Origin: an uncultured Clostridia bacterium
GTDB taxonomy: Bacteria > Bacillota > Clostridia > UBA1381
Reading direction: 5' to 3'
Length of the DNA: 12,570 nucleotides
Assembly: GCA_934462945.1 (NCBI GenBank)
Contig: CAKSJF010000068.1
Coordinates: 1-12,570 of the forward strand
Shown: in pieces, positions 1 to 6,370 of the stretch
How positions within the stretch are numbered: position 1 is the stretch's first letter
Layout of the letters: every line of letters begins with the position of its first letter
Translations under genes and position numbers: made by a program
Notes under the pieces: model-generated
Database searches by the model: none
What the model was told of the DNA's origin: nothing
What the model saw: only the letters and a program-made list of their open reading frames with translations

Positions 1-89
1 TCCGGAAACAGCGCTGAACACATCCTCCGCGCATAAAGCGGAATTACTAACGTTTCCTGCACCGTGTTTTTTTCTATTTTGTATTTCAT
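1..89 (-). CDS. Class I SAM-dependent methyltransferase, COG3315/TcmP-like (N-terminal fragment)
   Basis: Only the first 29 codons lie in the window; the gene runs off the left edge. The peptide begins MKYKIEKNTVQETLVIPL and continues to a YARRMCSALFP stretch. The VQETLVIPLYAR block is what I recognise as the N-terminus of the leucine carboxyl methyltransferase-like / COG3315 family (TcmP-type O-methyltransferases), whose SAM-binding Rossmann fold would lie beyond the edge. The ATG at 89 is preceded by GGGAG at 7-nt spacing, and a well-formed promoter plus an operator lie just upstream (120-176), so this is the start of a transcription unit. Its substrate cannot be told from here. The operator matches those before feoA, so I infer metal-dependent control. 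The family call rests on a short segment. Confidence 0.6.
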   Translation of the reverse strand, partial: MKYKIEKNTVQETLVIPLYARRMCSALFP

Positions 90-119
90 AACGTAACTCC
101 CGTTTTCTCAGAATGTTCT

Positions 120-137
120 GGTTAGAAAAAGCTAACC
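120..137. promoter_or_regulatory. Operator-like inverted repeat GGTTAG-N6-CTAACC
   Basis: A perfect 6-bp inverted repeat, GGTTAG AAAAAG CTAACC, lies between the predicted transcription start (about 141, minus strand) and the methyltransferase ATG. A repressor bound there would block initiation or early elongation. The half-site and 6-bp spacing recur three times before feoA (9242-9317). GTTAG/CTAAC half-sites resemble DtxR/IdeR boxes, but in that consensus the half-sites are only about 1 bp apart, so the regulator's identity is open. Confidence 0.6.
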
Positions 138-147
138 CGATATTTTC

Positions 148-176
148 ATTATATCATAGGATAAATTTATTTTCAA
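148..176 (-). promoter_or_regulatory. Sigma-A promoter of the methyltransferase gene
   Basis: On the minus strand, TTGAAA (171-176) and TATAAT (148-153) are separated by 17 bp, with an extended -10 TGA directly before TATAAT. The predicted start near 141 places the 120-137 dyad at about +4 to +21. Confidence 0.75.
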
Positions 177-237
177 TAGAAATATATCATTGATTCACAG
201 TTTTTGAATAAGTTAATTCTTTGTGAATTCCGGAATC

Positions 238-262
238 CGTAGGGGCGGATATCATCCGCCCG
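238..262 (+). repeat. Single copy of the GGGCGGAT palindromic repeat
   Basis: A CGTAG boundary followed by GGGCGGATATCATCCGCCC and G: two 8-bp GC-rich arms around ATC. The same 25-bp module, in either orientation, recurs at 6370-6394, 6585-6609, 8951-8970 (with variant edges), 9090-9113, 12380-12404, 12455-12479 and 12530-12554. Here it stands alone. It sits between the divergent methyltransferase promoter and the ppdK terminator, outside any gene. Confidence 0.85.
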
Positions 263-296
263 TGCACACGAGCGATCTCCTGCAAAAATAGCAGAA

Positions 297-386
297 GTGG
301 AAATAAGACGCTGATTTTTCTTTTCTTATTTCCGTTTCGGTGGAAAAATGGAAATAAGAAAGCTTTTTTTATTGTTTTATTTCCAC
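297..386. repeat. Nested inverted repeats of GTGGAAATAAGA
   Basis: The 12-bp arm TTTCTTATTTCC (322-333) is the exact inverse of GGAAATAAGAAA (350-361), and GC plus seven T follow on the plus strand. Outside this, GTGGAAATAA (297-306) pairs with TTATTTCCAC (377-386), so one motif occurs four times in alternating orientation. The inner hairpin plus T-run could terminate plus-strand transcription, but no plus-strand gene is visible upstream. There is no ORF I believe in here. Confidence 0.6.
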
Positions 387-423
387 AAAAAAAGACCCCA
401 AGGGGCATATGCCCTTGGGAGTC
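387..423 (-). terminator. Intrinsic terminator of ppdK
   Basis: Just downstream of the ppdK stop, the minus-strand RNA can pair GAC-(bulge)-CCCAAGGG with CCCUUGGG-GUC around a CAUAUGC loop (394-423), followed directly by seven U (387-393). This GC-rich stem plus U-tract is a standard intrinsic terminator and marks ppdK as monocistronic. Confidence 0.9.
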
Positions 424-434
424 TGATTTTATCA

Positions 435-3065
435 TTATTTCTCTTCCTTGATCTTTGCCTGAGCAGCAGCCAATCTTGCGATCGGAACTCTGAACGGAGA
501 GCAGGAAACGTAGTTCAAGCCAATCTTGTGGCAGAATTCTACGGATGTCGGGTCGCCGCCGTGCTCGCCGCAGATACCAACATGCAGATCCGGACGAACG
601 CTCTTTCCGAGCTTGATTGCCATTTCCATCAGCTTACCAACACCAGTCTGGTCAAGCTTTGCAAACGGATCGTTTTCAAAGATTTTTGCATCATAGTATG
701 CATCTAAGAACTTACCAGCGTCATCACGGGAGAATCCGTATGTCATCTGAGTTAAGTCGTTTGTACCGAAGCAGAAGAATTCAGCCTCTTTTGCGATCTC
801 GTCAGCGGTCAAAGCAGCACGCGGAATCTCGATCATAGTACCAACTTCATAGGTCATGTCGCTGCCAGCCTTTGCGATTTCCTCGTCAGCAGCTGCAACA
901 ACGATATCCTTAACATACTTCAATTCTTTGATTTCGCCAACTAACGGAATCATGATTTCCGGCTTGATGGTCCAGTCCGGATGAGCTTTCTTCACGTTGA
1001 TTGCAGCGCGGATAACAGCTCTGGTCTGCATTCTTGCAATTTCCGGATAGGTAACAGCCAGACGGCAGCCACGGTGACCCATCATCGGGTTGAACTCGTG
1101 CAGGGAGTTGATGATTGTTTTAATCTGTTCAACAGTCTTACCCTGTGTCTTAGCCAGTGCCTCAATATCAGCCTCATCTGTCGGAACGAACTCATGCAGA
1201 GGAGGATCTAAGAAACGGATGGTAACCGGGTTACCCTCTAAAGCTTCATATAACTTCTCAAAGTCGCCCTGCTGCATCGGGAGAATCTTCTCAAGAGCAG
1301 CTTCTCTTTCTTCAACAGTGTCGGAGCAGATCATTTCGCGGAATGCGTCGATTCTGTTGCCCTCGAAGAACATATGCTCTGTACGGCAAAGACCGATACC
1401 CTCAGCACCCAGCTCTCTTGCTTTCTTAGCGTCAGCCGGTGTGTCTGCATTTGTACGAACCTTTAAGGTTCTGTATTTGTCTGCCCAAGCCATGATTCTG
1501 CCGAACTCGCCTGCGATGGATGCATCAACAGTCGGGATCACACCTGCATAGATGTTACCGGTAGAACCGTCGATGGAGATGTAATCACCCTCAACATAGG
1601 TCTTTCCGCCCAGAACGAACTTCTTGTTTTCCTCGTCCATAGCGATTGCAGAGCAGCCGGATACACAGCATGTACCCATACCGCGTGCAACAACGGCAGC
1701 GTGAGAGGTCATACCGCCGCGAACGGTCAGGATACCCTGAGCAGCCTTCATACCCTCAATGTCTTCCGGAGAAGTCTCTAAACGAACGAGAACAACCTTC
1801 TCGCCTCTTTCGTTCCAAGCCTTTGCGTCCTCTGCTGTGAATACGATTTTACCGCAAGCAGCGCCAGGAGATGCCGGCAGAGCCTTTGCAACCGGTTCAG
1901 ACTTTTTCAGAACAGCTGCGTCAAACTGCGGGTGGAGCAGAGTATCCAGGTTTCTCGGATCGATCATGAGAACAGCCTCTTTTTCAGAGATCATGCCCTC
2001 GTCTACTAAATCACAAGCAATCTTCAAAGCTGCCTGTGCAGTTCTCTTACCGTTACGGGTTTGCAGCATGTAGAGCTTCTTATCCTCAATGGTGAACTCC
2101 ATATCCTGCATGTCGCGGTAATGGTTTTCCAGAGTATGGCAGATGTCTACAAACTGATTGTAAACTTCCGGCATAACTTCTTTTAACTGATCAATGTGCT
2201 GCGGAGTTCTGACACCTGCAACAACGTCCTCGCCCTGTGCGTTCATTAAGAACTCACCCATGAGCTTCTTTTCGCCGGTTGCCGGGTTTCTGGTAAATGC
2301 AACACCTGTTCCGGAGGTTTCGCCCATGTTACCAAACGCCATCATCTGAACGTTTACAGCAGTACCCCAGGAATAAGGAATATCGTTATCGCGGCGGTAT
2401 ACGTTTGCTCTCGGGTTATCCCAGGAACGGAATACAGCCTTGATAGCGCCCATTAACTGTTCTTTCGGATCGGTCGGGAAGTCCTCGCCGATTTTAGACT
2501 TATATTCAGCCTTGAACTGAGAAGCGAGCTCCTTTAAGTCGTCAGCAGTCAGCTCAACGTCCTGTGTTACGCCCTTCTTCTCTTTCATTTCGTCGATCAG
2601 CTGTTCAAAATACTTCTTGCCGACCTCCATAACAACGTCTGAATACATCTGAATAAATCTTCTGTAGCAGTCCCATGCCCAACGCGGATTGCCGGATTTT
2701 TCAGCAATTGCGTTTACAACAGTCTCATTCAGACCCAGGTTTAAGATGGTGTCCATCATACCCGGCATGGATGCTCTTGCACCGGAACGAACGGATACGA
2801 GAAGCGGATTTTCAACATCGCCGAACTTTTTGCCGGTGATCTTCTCCATCTTGTCGATATACTCCATGATTTCGGCCTGGATATCGTCGTTAATCTTTCT
2901 GCCGTCCTCATAGTACTGTGTGCATGCCTCTGTGGAAATGGTGAATCCCTGCGGAACAGGAAGACCCAAACCTGTCATCTCAGCGAGGTTTGCACCCTTA
3001 CCGCCGAGTAACTCTCTCATCGAAGCGTTGCCCTCTGAGAACAAATAAACATACTTTTTGCTCAT
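435..3065 (-). CDS. ppdK: Pyruvate, phosphate dikinase
   Basis: 876 residues, close to the 874 of the Clostridium symbiosum enzyme. It reversibly converts ATP, phosphate and pyruvate to AMP, PPi and phosphoenolpyruvate in the cytosol; in fermenting clostridia it can act glycolytically using PPi or gluconeogenically. The N-terminal ATP-grasp nucleotide domain spans about residues 1-340 (LLGGKGANLAEM at 19-30, SVRSGARASMPGMMDT at 91-106). The central phosphohistidine domain carries GGMTSHAAVVARGMG with catalytic His455. The C-terminal PEP/pyruvate TIM barrel carries GLCRTEHMFF, FGTNDLTQMTYG and GICGEHGGDP with the catalytic Cys near 832. I chose the ATG at 3065 because AGGAGG lies 6 nt upstream and the protein then starts MSKKYVYLF; a frame extension to 3131 has no such site. 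It has its own promoter and terminator. No serine/threonine regulatory kinase gene is next to it. Confidence 0.97.
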   Translation of the reverse strand: MSKKYVYLFSEGNASMRELLGGKGANLAEMTGLGLPVPQGFTISTEACTQYYEDGRKINDDIQAEIMEYIDKMEKITGKKFGDVENPLLVSVRSGARASMPGMMDTILNLGLNETVVNAIAEKSGNPRWAWDCYRRFIQMYSDVVMEVGKKYFEQLIDEMKEKKGVTQDVELTADDLKELASQFKAEYKSKIGEDFPTDPKEQLMGAIKAVFRSWDNPRANVYRRDNDIPYSWGTAVNVQMMAFGNMGETSGTGVAFTRNPATGEKKLMGEFLMNAQGEDVVAGVRTPQHIDQLKEVMPEVYNQFVDICHTLENHYRDMQDMEFTIEDKKLYMLQTRNGKRTAQAALKIACDLVDEGMISEKEAVLMIDPRNLDTLLHPQFDAAVLKKSEPVAKALPASPGAACGKIVFTAEDAKAWNERGEKVVLVRLETSPEDIEGMKAAQGILTVRGGMTSHAAVVARGMGTCCVSGCSAIAMDEENKKFVLGGKTYVEGDYISIDGSTGNIYAGVIPTVDASIAGEFGRIMAWADKYRTLKVRTNADTPADAKKARELGAEGIGLCRTEHMFFEGNRIDAFREMICSDTVEEREAALEKILPMQQGDFEKLYEALEGNPVTIRFLDPPLHEFVPTDEADIEALAKTQGKTVEQIKTIINSLHEFNPMMGHRGCRLAVTYPEIARMQTRAVIRAAINVKKAHPDWTIKPEIMIPLVGEIKELKYVKDIVVAAADEEIAKAGSDMTYEVGTMIEIPRAALTADEIAKEAEFFCFGTNDLTQMTYGFSRDDAGKFLDAYYDAKIFENDPFAKLDQTGVGKLMEMAIKLGKSVRPDLHVGICGEHGGDPTSVEFCHKIGLNYVSCSPFRVPIARLAAAQAKIKEEK

Positions 3066-3135
3066 TGCGTTTCCTCCTAAACTTTTTCGTTTCGTTTGGT
3101 TTACGAATAAAATTTCTTCTATCCCTAACATTACT

Positions 3136-3163
3136 ATTATACCATAATCTATAAAAATGTCTA
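3136..3163 (-). promoter_or_regulatory. Sigma-A promoter of ppdK
   Basis: Minus-strand TAGACA (3158-3163), 16 bp, then TATAAT (3136-3141) with an extended -10 TGG before it. The leader to the ATG at 3065 is about 65 nt, and I see no riboswitch in it. The stretch 3164-3289 is AT-rich with no ORF or clear motif. Confidence 0.75.
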
Positions 3164-3289
3164 CCGTTTTTTAAAATTTTGTGAGAAAAAAATTTCAATC
3201 ACGTTACAGAAATGCTTTTTCTCCGCGATTTTATACAAATTACACAATCCTGTGATATGAGAGGATGAAATACAATTTGGAAAAAAGGG

Positions 3290-3317
3290 TTGACAAAACA
3301 GAAAAAAGGAGTATAAT
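3290..3317 (+). promoter_or_regulatory. Strong sigma-A promoter of the small RNA
   Basis: Perfect TTGACA (3290-3295) and perfect TATAAT (3312-3317) with 16-bp spacing on the plus strand. The predicted start is about 3324. No protein gene follows on this strand: the next gene, mnmA, is convergent. The promoter therefore appears dedicated to the short structured transcript described next. Confidence 0.85.
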
Positions 3318-3323
3318 ATATAG

Positions 3324-3421
3324 TAATAGAACCCGACACGCCTCTCAACAATGCGGACCACGTCGGGTCGTTTAATTTTGAGAGACTATAAAAACCTGCT
3401 GAAATTTTCAGCAGGTTTTTT
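3324..3421 (+). ncRNA. Candidate small structured RNA with H-type pseudoknot
   Basis: About 98 nt between a consensus promoter and an intrinsic terminator. Stem 1 is ACCCGAC (3331-3337) with GUCGGGU (3362-3368), 7 perfect pairs. Stem 2 is CUCUCAA (3342-3348) with UUGAGAG (3378-3384), 7 perfect pairs. The stems interleave, giving an H-type pseudoknot with crossing loops of 4, 13 and 9 nt, which is sterically reasonable. The terminator hairpin (3395-3415) plus six U follows 10 nt later. There is no ribosome binding site before the only ATG (3351), and that frame is antisense to mnmA. I could not match it to 6S RNA, SRP RNA, tmRNA, preQ1, THF, ZTP or fluoride riboswitches from memory. It could be an orphan sRNA, a riboswitch-like element without a gene, or a regulator of neighbouring messages. 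Function unknown. Confidence 0.7.
3390..3421. terminator. Bidirectional terminator between the small RNA and mnmA
   Basis: An 8-bp stem, CCTGCTGA (3395-3402) with TCAGCAGG (3408-3415) around AATTT, is flanked by five A on the left and six T on the right. It therefore ends both the plus-strand small RNA and the minus-strand mnmA transcript, whose stop codon (3423-3425) is only a few bases away. Confidence 0.9.
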
Positions 3422-3422
3422 G

Positions 3423-4487
3423 TTATATTGCATCCACCGAACCGCCGCCGAGGACGATATCGCCATCGTAGAACACGACCGACTGACCGGGGGTGACGGC
3501 GCGCTGGGGGGTATCGAAAGTGATTTTCACTCCTGTTTGGTTTGCTTCGATTTTTGCGCGTGCCGGGCGCGCCTGATAGCGAATCCGAACATCTGCATAA
3601 AACGGTTCTTTGGGGATTTCCCCGGAAATAAAATTCACATCAGACGCGGTCAGCGTATTGGTAAATTCCATGCCGGACTCACCAAGCACCACGGTATTGT
3701 CTGCCGGATTTAACCGCAGCACAAACATCGGCTTTCCGAATGCGCCCAAACCCTTTCTCTGACCGACGGTATAATAAATCAGACCGCGGTGTTTGCCTAA
3801 GATATTTCCGTGAACATCCACAAAATGCCCCGGTTTTGGGGTATAATGCCGGTAGTCGCAGATAAAGTCTGCATAATTGCCGTCCTCCACAAAGCAGATT
3901 TCCATACTGTCCGGTTTTTTTGCAACGGCAAGTCCTAATTCCTCCGCTTTTTTCCGAACCTGATCTTTCGTATAGCCGCCGAGAGGCATTAAGGTGTGTG
4001 CCAGCTGTTCCTGGGTGAAATGGTAAAGCACATAGCTCTGATCTTTGTTTTGTGCGTCACTGGTGCGGAGCAGGTATTTTCCGTCCGCGCCCTGTTCGAT
4101 TTTTGCATAATGCCCGGTTGCAACATAGTCAATCTCCATGGCAAGCGCTTTTTTAAGCATTGCGTCAAACTTTAAATAGCGGTTGCAGGCAATGCAGGGG
4201 TTCGGGGTTCTTCCGCGAATATACTCATCTGCGAAATAGTCCACCACCTTTTCCCGGAACAAATCTTTAAAATTCATCACATAAAAGTCAATTCCAAGCT
4301 TGTCACAGACGCGGCGCGCGTCCTCCACTGCCGATTCGCTGCAACAACCCTCGCGGCAGGGGTTTTGGTCGGAATAGCTCCAAAGCCGCATCGTTGCGCC
4401 GATCACTTGATAACCCTGTTCCTTTAAAAGAGCGGCGGCAACCGAACTGTCCACACCGCCGCTCATACCAATGAGTACCTTTTTCAT
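3423..4487 (-). CDS. mnmA: tRNA-specific 2-thiouridylase MnmA
   Basis: 354 residues, normal for the family. MnmA adenylates C2 of the wobble uridine (U34) of tRNA-Lys, -Glu and -Gln and replaces the oxygen with sulfur supplied by a cysteine desulfurase. The PP-loop ATP pyrophosphatase signature SGGVDS is at residues 9-14. GHYAK (125-129) and the KDQSYVLY block (148-155) are also family-typical. The two catalytic cysteines fall at C101 (in NPCIACN) and C198 (in MEICFV), as in E. coli MnmA (Cys102/Cys199). A CREGCC cluster at 44-49 is typical of the clostridial subtype. It also has C98 where many bacterial homologues carry Asp, making a C98-x2-C101 pair. The ATG follows AGGTGA, which overlaps the mntP stop 10 nt upstream, so translation is likely coupled to mntP. 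It is the last gene of the minus-strand run. Confidence 0.96.
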   Translation of the reverse strand: MKKVLIGMSGGVDSSVAAALLKEQGYQVIGATMRLWSYSDQNPCREGCCSESAVEDARRVCDKLGIDFYVMNFKDLFREKVVDYFADEYIRGRTPNPCIACNRYLKFDAMLKKALAMEIDYVATGHYAKIEQGADGKYLLRTSDAQNKDQSYVLYHFTQEQLAHTLMPLGGYTKDQVRKKAEELGLAVAKKPDSMEICFVEDGNYADFICDYRHYTPKPGHFVDVHGNILGKHRGLIYYTVGQRKGLGAFGKPMFVLRLNPADNTVVLGESGMEFTNTLTASDVNFISGEIPKEPFYADVRIRYQARPARAKIEANQTGVKITFDTPQRAVTPGQSVVFYDGDIVLGGGSVDAI

Positions 4488-4497
4488 GTTTTATCAC

Positions 4498-5082
4498 CTA
4501 TCCAAGTAAATGCTCAATCAGAATCTTTGCGCCAATGCCGATTAAAACAACACCGCCGACAATTTCTGCCTTGCTGCCGAAAAGATCTCCGCTTTTGTGC
4601 CCGATACAGACGCCGGTTGCGGAAATGGCAAATGTAATCACGCCGATTAGGGCAGATGCCGGAATGAGTGCACCGGTCAGCGTGCCGAAAAGCGTCATGC
4701 CCATGCTGGCAAAGGTCACTCCGACAGCAAGCGCGTCAATGCTGGTTGCAATGGCGAGCATGAAAAGCAGACGGTTATCCAATGGGTTGGAGACTTCTTC
4801 CTCCTCGGTCGGATGCGCCGCCTCCCAGAGCATTTTTCCGCCGATAAAGCCTAAGAGAATAAAGGCGATCCAGTGGTCAAAGCTTGTGATGTAGACGGCA
4901 AAGCCTGTTCCTAAAAGCCAGCCGATACAGGGCATAAGAAACTGAAAAATTCCAAAAAACAAGCCGATTTTACCGGCATCCCGGAATTTTAAGTTCCGGA
5001 TGGCAATACCGCTTGATACGGAAACGGAAAACGCGTCCATTGCAAGACCGACTGCCAGTAAGATTAAAGATATAATGTCCAT
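4498..5082 (-). CDS. mntP: Manganese efflux pump MntP
   Basis: 194 residues, six predicted membrane helices arranged as two inverted-like halves, typical of the MntP/DUF204 family of Mn2+ exporters in the cytoplasmic membrane. Conserved Asp residues lie in the paired motifs GLAMDAFSVSVSSG (12-25, D16) and ATSIDALAVGVTF (112-124, D116). Between the halves is an acidic cytoplasmic loop with TEEEE (92-96). The ATG is preceded by GGAGG at about 7 nt. That ribosome binding site lies inside a 26-codon hydrophobic ORF whose end overlaps the mntP start. I see no yybP-ykoY manganese riboswitch upstream; the gene is embedded in the gpsA-mnmA run. Regulation may therefore come from upstream transcription or from translation of the small ORF. 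Confidence 0.93.
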   Translation of the reverse strand: MDIISLILLAVGLAMDAFSVSVSSGIAIRNLKFRDAGKIGLFFGIFQFLMPCIGWLLGTGFAVYITSFDHWIAFILLGFIGGKMLWEAAHPTEEEEVSNPLDNRLLFMLAIATSIDALAVGVTFASMGMTLFGTLTGALIPASALIGVITFAISATGVCIGHKSGDLFGSKAEIVGGVVLIGIGAKILIEHLLG

Positions 5083-5144
5083 ATAAATCCTCCGAGCGCT
5101 CCTAAAATTACAATTCCAATTAAAATGTATATCAAGTTTGTCAT
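5064..5144 (-). CDS. Candidate 26-residue hydrophobic small protein overlapping mntP
   Basis: Starting at the ATG at 5144, 26 codons encode MTNLIYILIGIVILG followed by ALGGFIWTLYL, then TAA. Residues 4-22 form one uninterrupted hydrophobic stretch, so the product would be a single-span membrane peptide. The ATG lies 4 nt after the gpsA stop with a weak AGGA about 8 nt upstream. The last 19 nt overlap the mntP start in a different frame, and the mntP GGAGG is inside it. Two roles are possible: a leader coupling mntP translation to gpsA, or a microprotein acting on the pump. E. coli has a small protein, MntS, linked to MntP, but I claim no sequence similarity. A chance ORF cannot be excluded. 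Confidence 0.45.
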   Translation of the reverse strand: MTNLIYILIGIVILGALGGFIWTLYL

Positions 5145-5148
5145 GGCT

Positions 5149-6135
5149 TTATTCCTGCTTTCTGCCACGGCACATCAGAGAATTGACTGCCTCGCGCGGA
5201 TTTTTTCCTTCGTATAAAATAGCATAAGCCTGCTCCACAATCGGCATTTCCACCTGATACCGTTTGGAAAGTGTGTATGCCGCATGGGTGGTGTTGACAC
5301 CCTCCACCACCATGTGAACCTCGGAGAGGGTTTCCTGCAGGCTTTTTCCCTGACCTAATAAGATGCCGGCGCGCCGGTTGCGGCTGTGCATGCTGGTACA
5401 GGTTACAATCAGATCCCCAATCCCGGAAAGACCGGAAAAGGTTTCGGGGGACGCTCCCATTTTCACACCGAGACGGGTAATCTCCGCCAGACCGCGCGTC
5501 ATGAGTGCGGCTTTGGTGTTGTCGCCATAGCCTAAGCCGTCCGAAATGCCGGCACAAAGCGCGATCACGTTTTTGAGTGCGCCGCCAAGCTCCACACCGA
5601 TCATGTCCCGGCTGGTGTAAACGCGGAACACCTCGTCCATAAAGACATCCTGCACCAGCTTGGAAAGTGATTCATCTGCCGACGCGGCAACGTTTGTGGT
5701 CGGAAGATGAATGCTCACCTCCTCCGCATGCGACGGACCGCTCATCACAGCAAGGCGCGCCTGAGGAATTTCCTCTGCGTAAACCTGGGAAAGGCGGTAA
5801 AGCGTCTGATCTTCCAGCCCCTTTGAAATATTCACCATTGGCTGACCGTCCCGGATATAGGGCGCAAGACTTTTTGCCGTCTGGCGTGTTGCCGGACTGG
5901 GAACAGCCGTCACAATTAAATCCGCGTCCGCGGTACAGACTGCCAGATCCGGAGAACAGACAATCTGATCCGGAAATGGGACGCCCTTTAAAAATTCTTT
6001 GTTTTCCCGGTCGCGTGAAAGACGCTCGCTTTCTTCCGGAAAATAGCTCCATAGATAGATCGTATAGCCGTGACGTGCCAGGAGAACTGATACTGCCGTT
6101 CCCCAGCTGCCTGAACCGATCACTGCAATTTTCAT
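5149..6135 (-). CDS. gpsA: Glycerol-3-phosphate dehydrogenase [NAD(P)+]
   Basis: 328 residues, slightly below the usual 330-340. It reduces dihydroxyacetone phosphate to sn-glycerol-3-phosphate, the backbone that PlsY acylates for phospholipid synthesis, in the cytosol. The N-terminal Rossmann fold has GSGSWG at 7-12. Further motifs are NISKG (102-106) with the conserved Lys105, GPSHA (133-137), ELGGALKNV (182-190) with catalytic Lys188, and GLSGIGDLIVTC (235-246) in the helical substrate domain. AAAGGA lies upstream of the ATG with about 10-nt spacing. Gene order plsY then gpsA is a common Firmicutes pairing. Here 514 bp of repeats separate the two, so gpsA depends on read-through of those repeats or on a promoter I could not identify with confidence. 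Confidence 0.96.
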   Translation of the reverse strand: MKIAVIGSGSWGTAVSVLLARHGYTIYLWSYFPEESERLSRDRENKEFLKGVPFPDQIVCSPDLAVCTADADLIVTAVPSPATRQTAKSLAPYIRDGQPMVNISKGLEDQTLYRLSQVYAEEIPQARLAVMSGPSHAEEVSIHLPTTNVAASADESLSKLVQDVFMDEVFRVYTSRDMIGVELGGALKNVIALCAGISDGLGYGDNTKAALMTRGLAEITRLGVKMGASPETFSGLSGIGDLIVTCTSMHSRNRRAGILLGQGKSLQETLSEVHMVVEGVNTTHAAYTLSKRYQVEMPIVEQAYAILYEGKNPREAVNSLMCRGRKQE

Positions 6136-6180
6136 CTTTTTGAATCCTTTCTATGCAATTAAAATCATTCTTTAGTCAGA

Positions 6181-6306
6181 GACCTTTGCTCAGGGGAACC
6201 TTTGAGAGTGTAAATAAGGGGAAAATATTATTTACATCGTTAATCTGTTCTGTTACAAAGAAAACATATAAAAAACACTTCTCAAAGGCTCCCTTGAACA
6301 AAGGTC
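6181..6306. mobile_element. MITE-like element with about 31-bp imperfect terminal inverted repeats
   Basis: The left end (6181-6211) and the inverse of the right end (6275-6306) match at about 28 of 32 positions, starting GACCTTTG and containing a CCTTTGAGA core. The roughly 63-bp interior is AT-rich and encodes nothing. A 126-bp non-coding element with long terminal inverted repeats fits a non-autonomous MITE; as RNA it would fold into a long hairpin. I see no clear target-site duplication, so it may instead be an old insertion or a structured intergenic element. It lies just upstream of gpsA. Confidence 0.5.
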
Positions 6307-6370
6307 GGGATATCCGTCTTTTATAACCGGGCGGATAATGTCCTCCCAGTTTTTATGTTCGTTCATACCC
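6307..6370. repeat. Decayed copies of the palindromic repeat
   Basis: GGGCGGATAATGTCCTCCC (6329-6347) is a degenerate form of the 19-bp palindrome, with a further fragment GATATCC at 6310-6316. These lead into the intact array from 6371 and suggest an older, larger array. No gene is visible. Confidence 0.55.

Noticed and set aside
3066..3131. 22-residue N-terminal extension of ppdK
   Set aside because: It has no ribosome binding site, would start at the -10 region of the ppdK promoter, and the AGGAGG at the ATG at 3065 explains the start.
3324..3390. Known riboswitch or housekeeping RNA (preQ1, THF, ZTP, fluoride, 6S, SRP)
   Set aside because: From memory, none of their conserved sequence cores are visible, and there is no downstream gene on the same strand. 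This is not a database search.
3351..3713. 120-codon plus-strand ORF starting inside the small RNA
   Set aside because: It has no ribosome binding site, reads through the intrinsic terminator and is mostly antisense to mnmA.
5083..5148. yybP-ykoY manganese riboswitch before mntP
   Set aside because: The gap is only 66 nt, is filled by the small ORF, and shows no such structure.
6136..6275. Dedicated gpsA promoter
   Set aside because: Candidates such as TTGTAA-N18-TAAATA (minus strand, within the MITE-like element) and TGACTA-N17-CATAGA are too weak to call.
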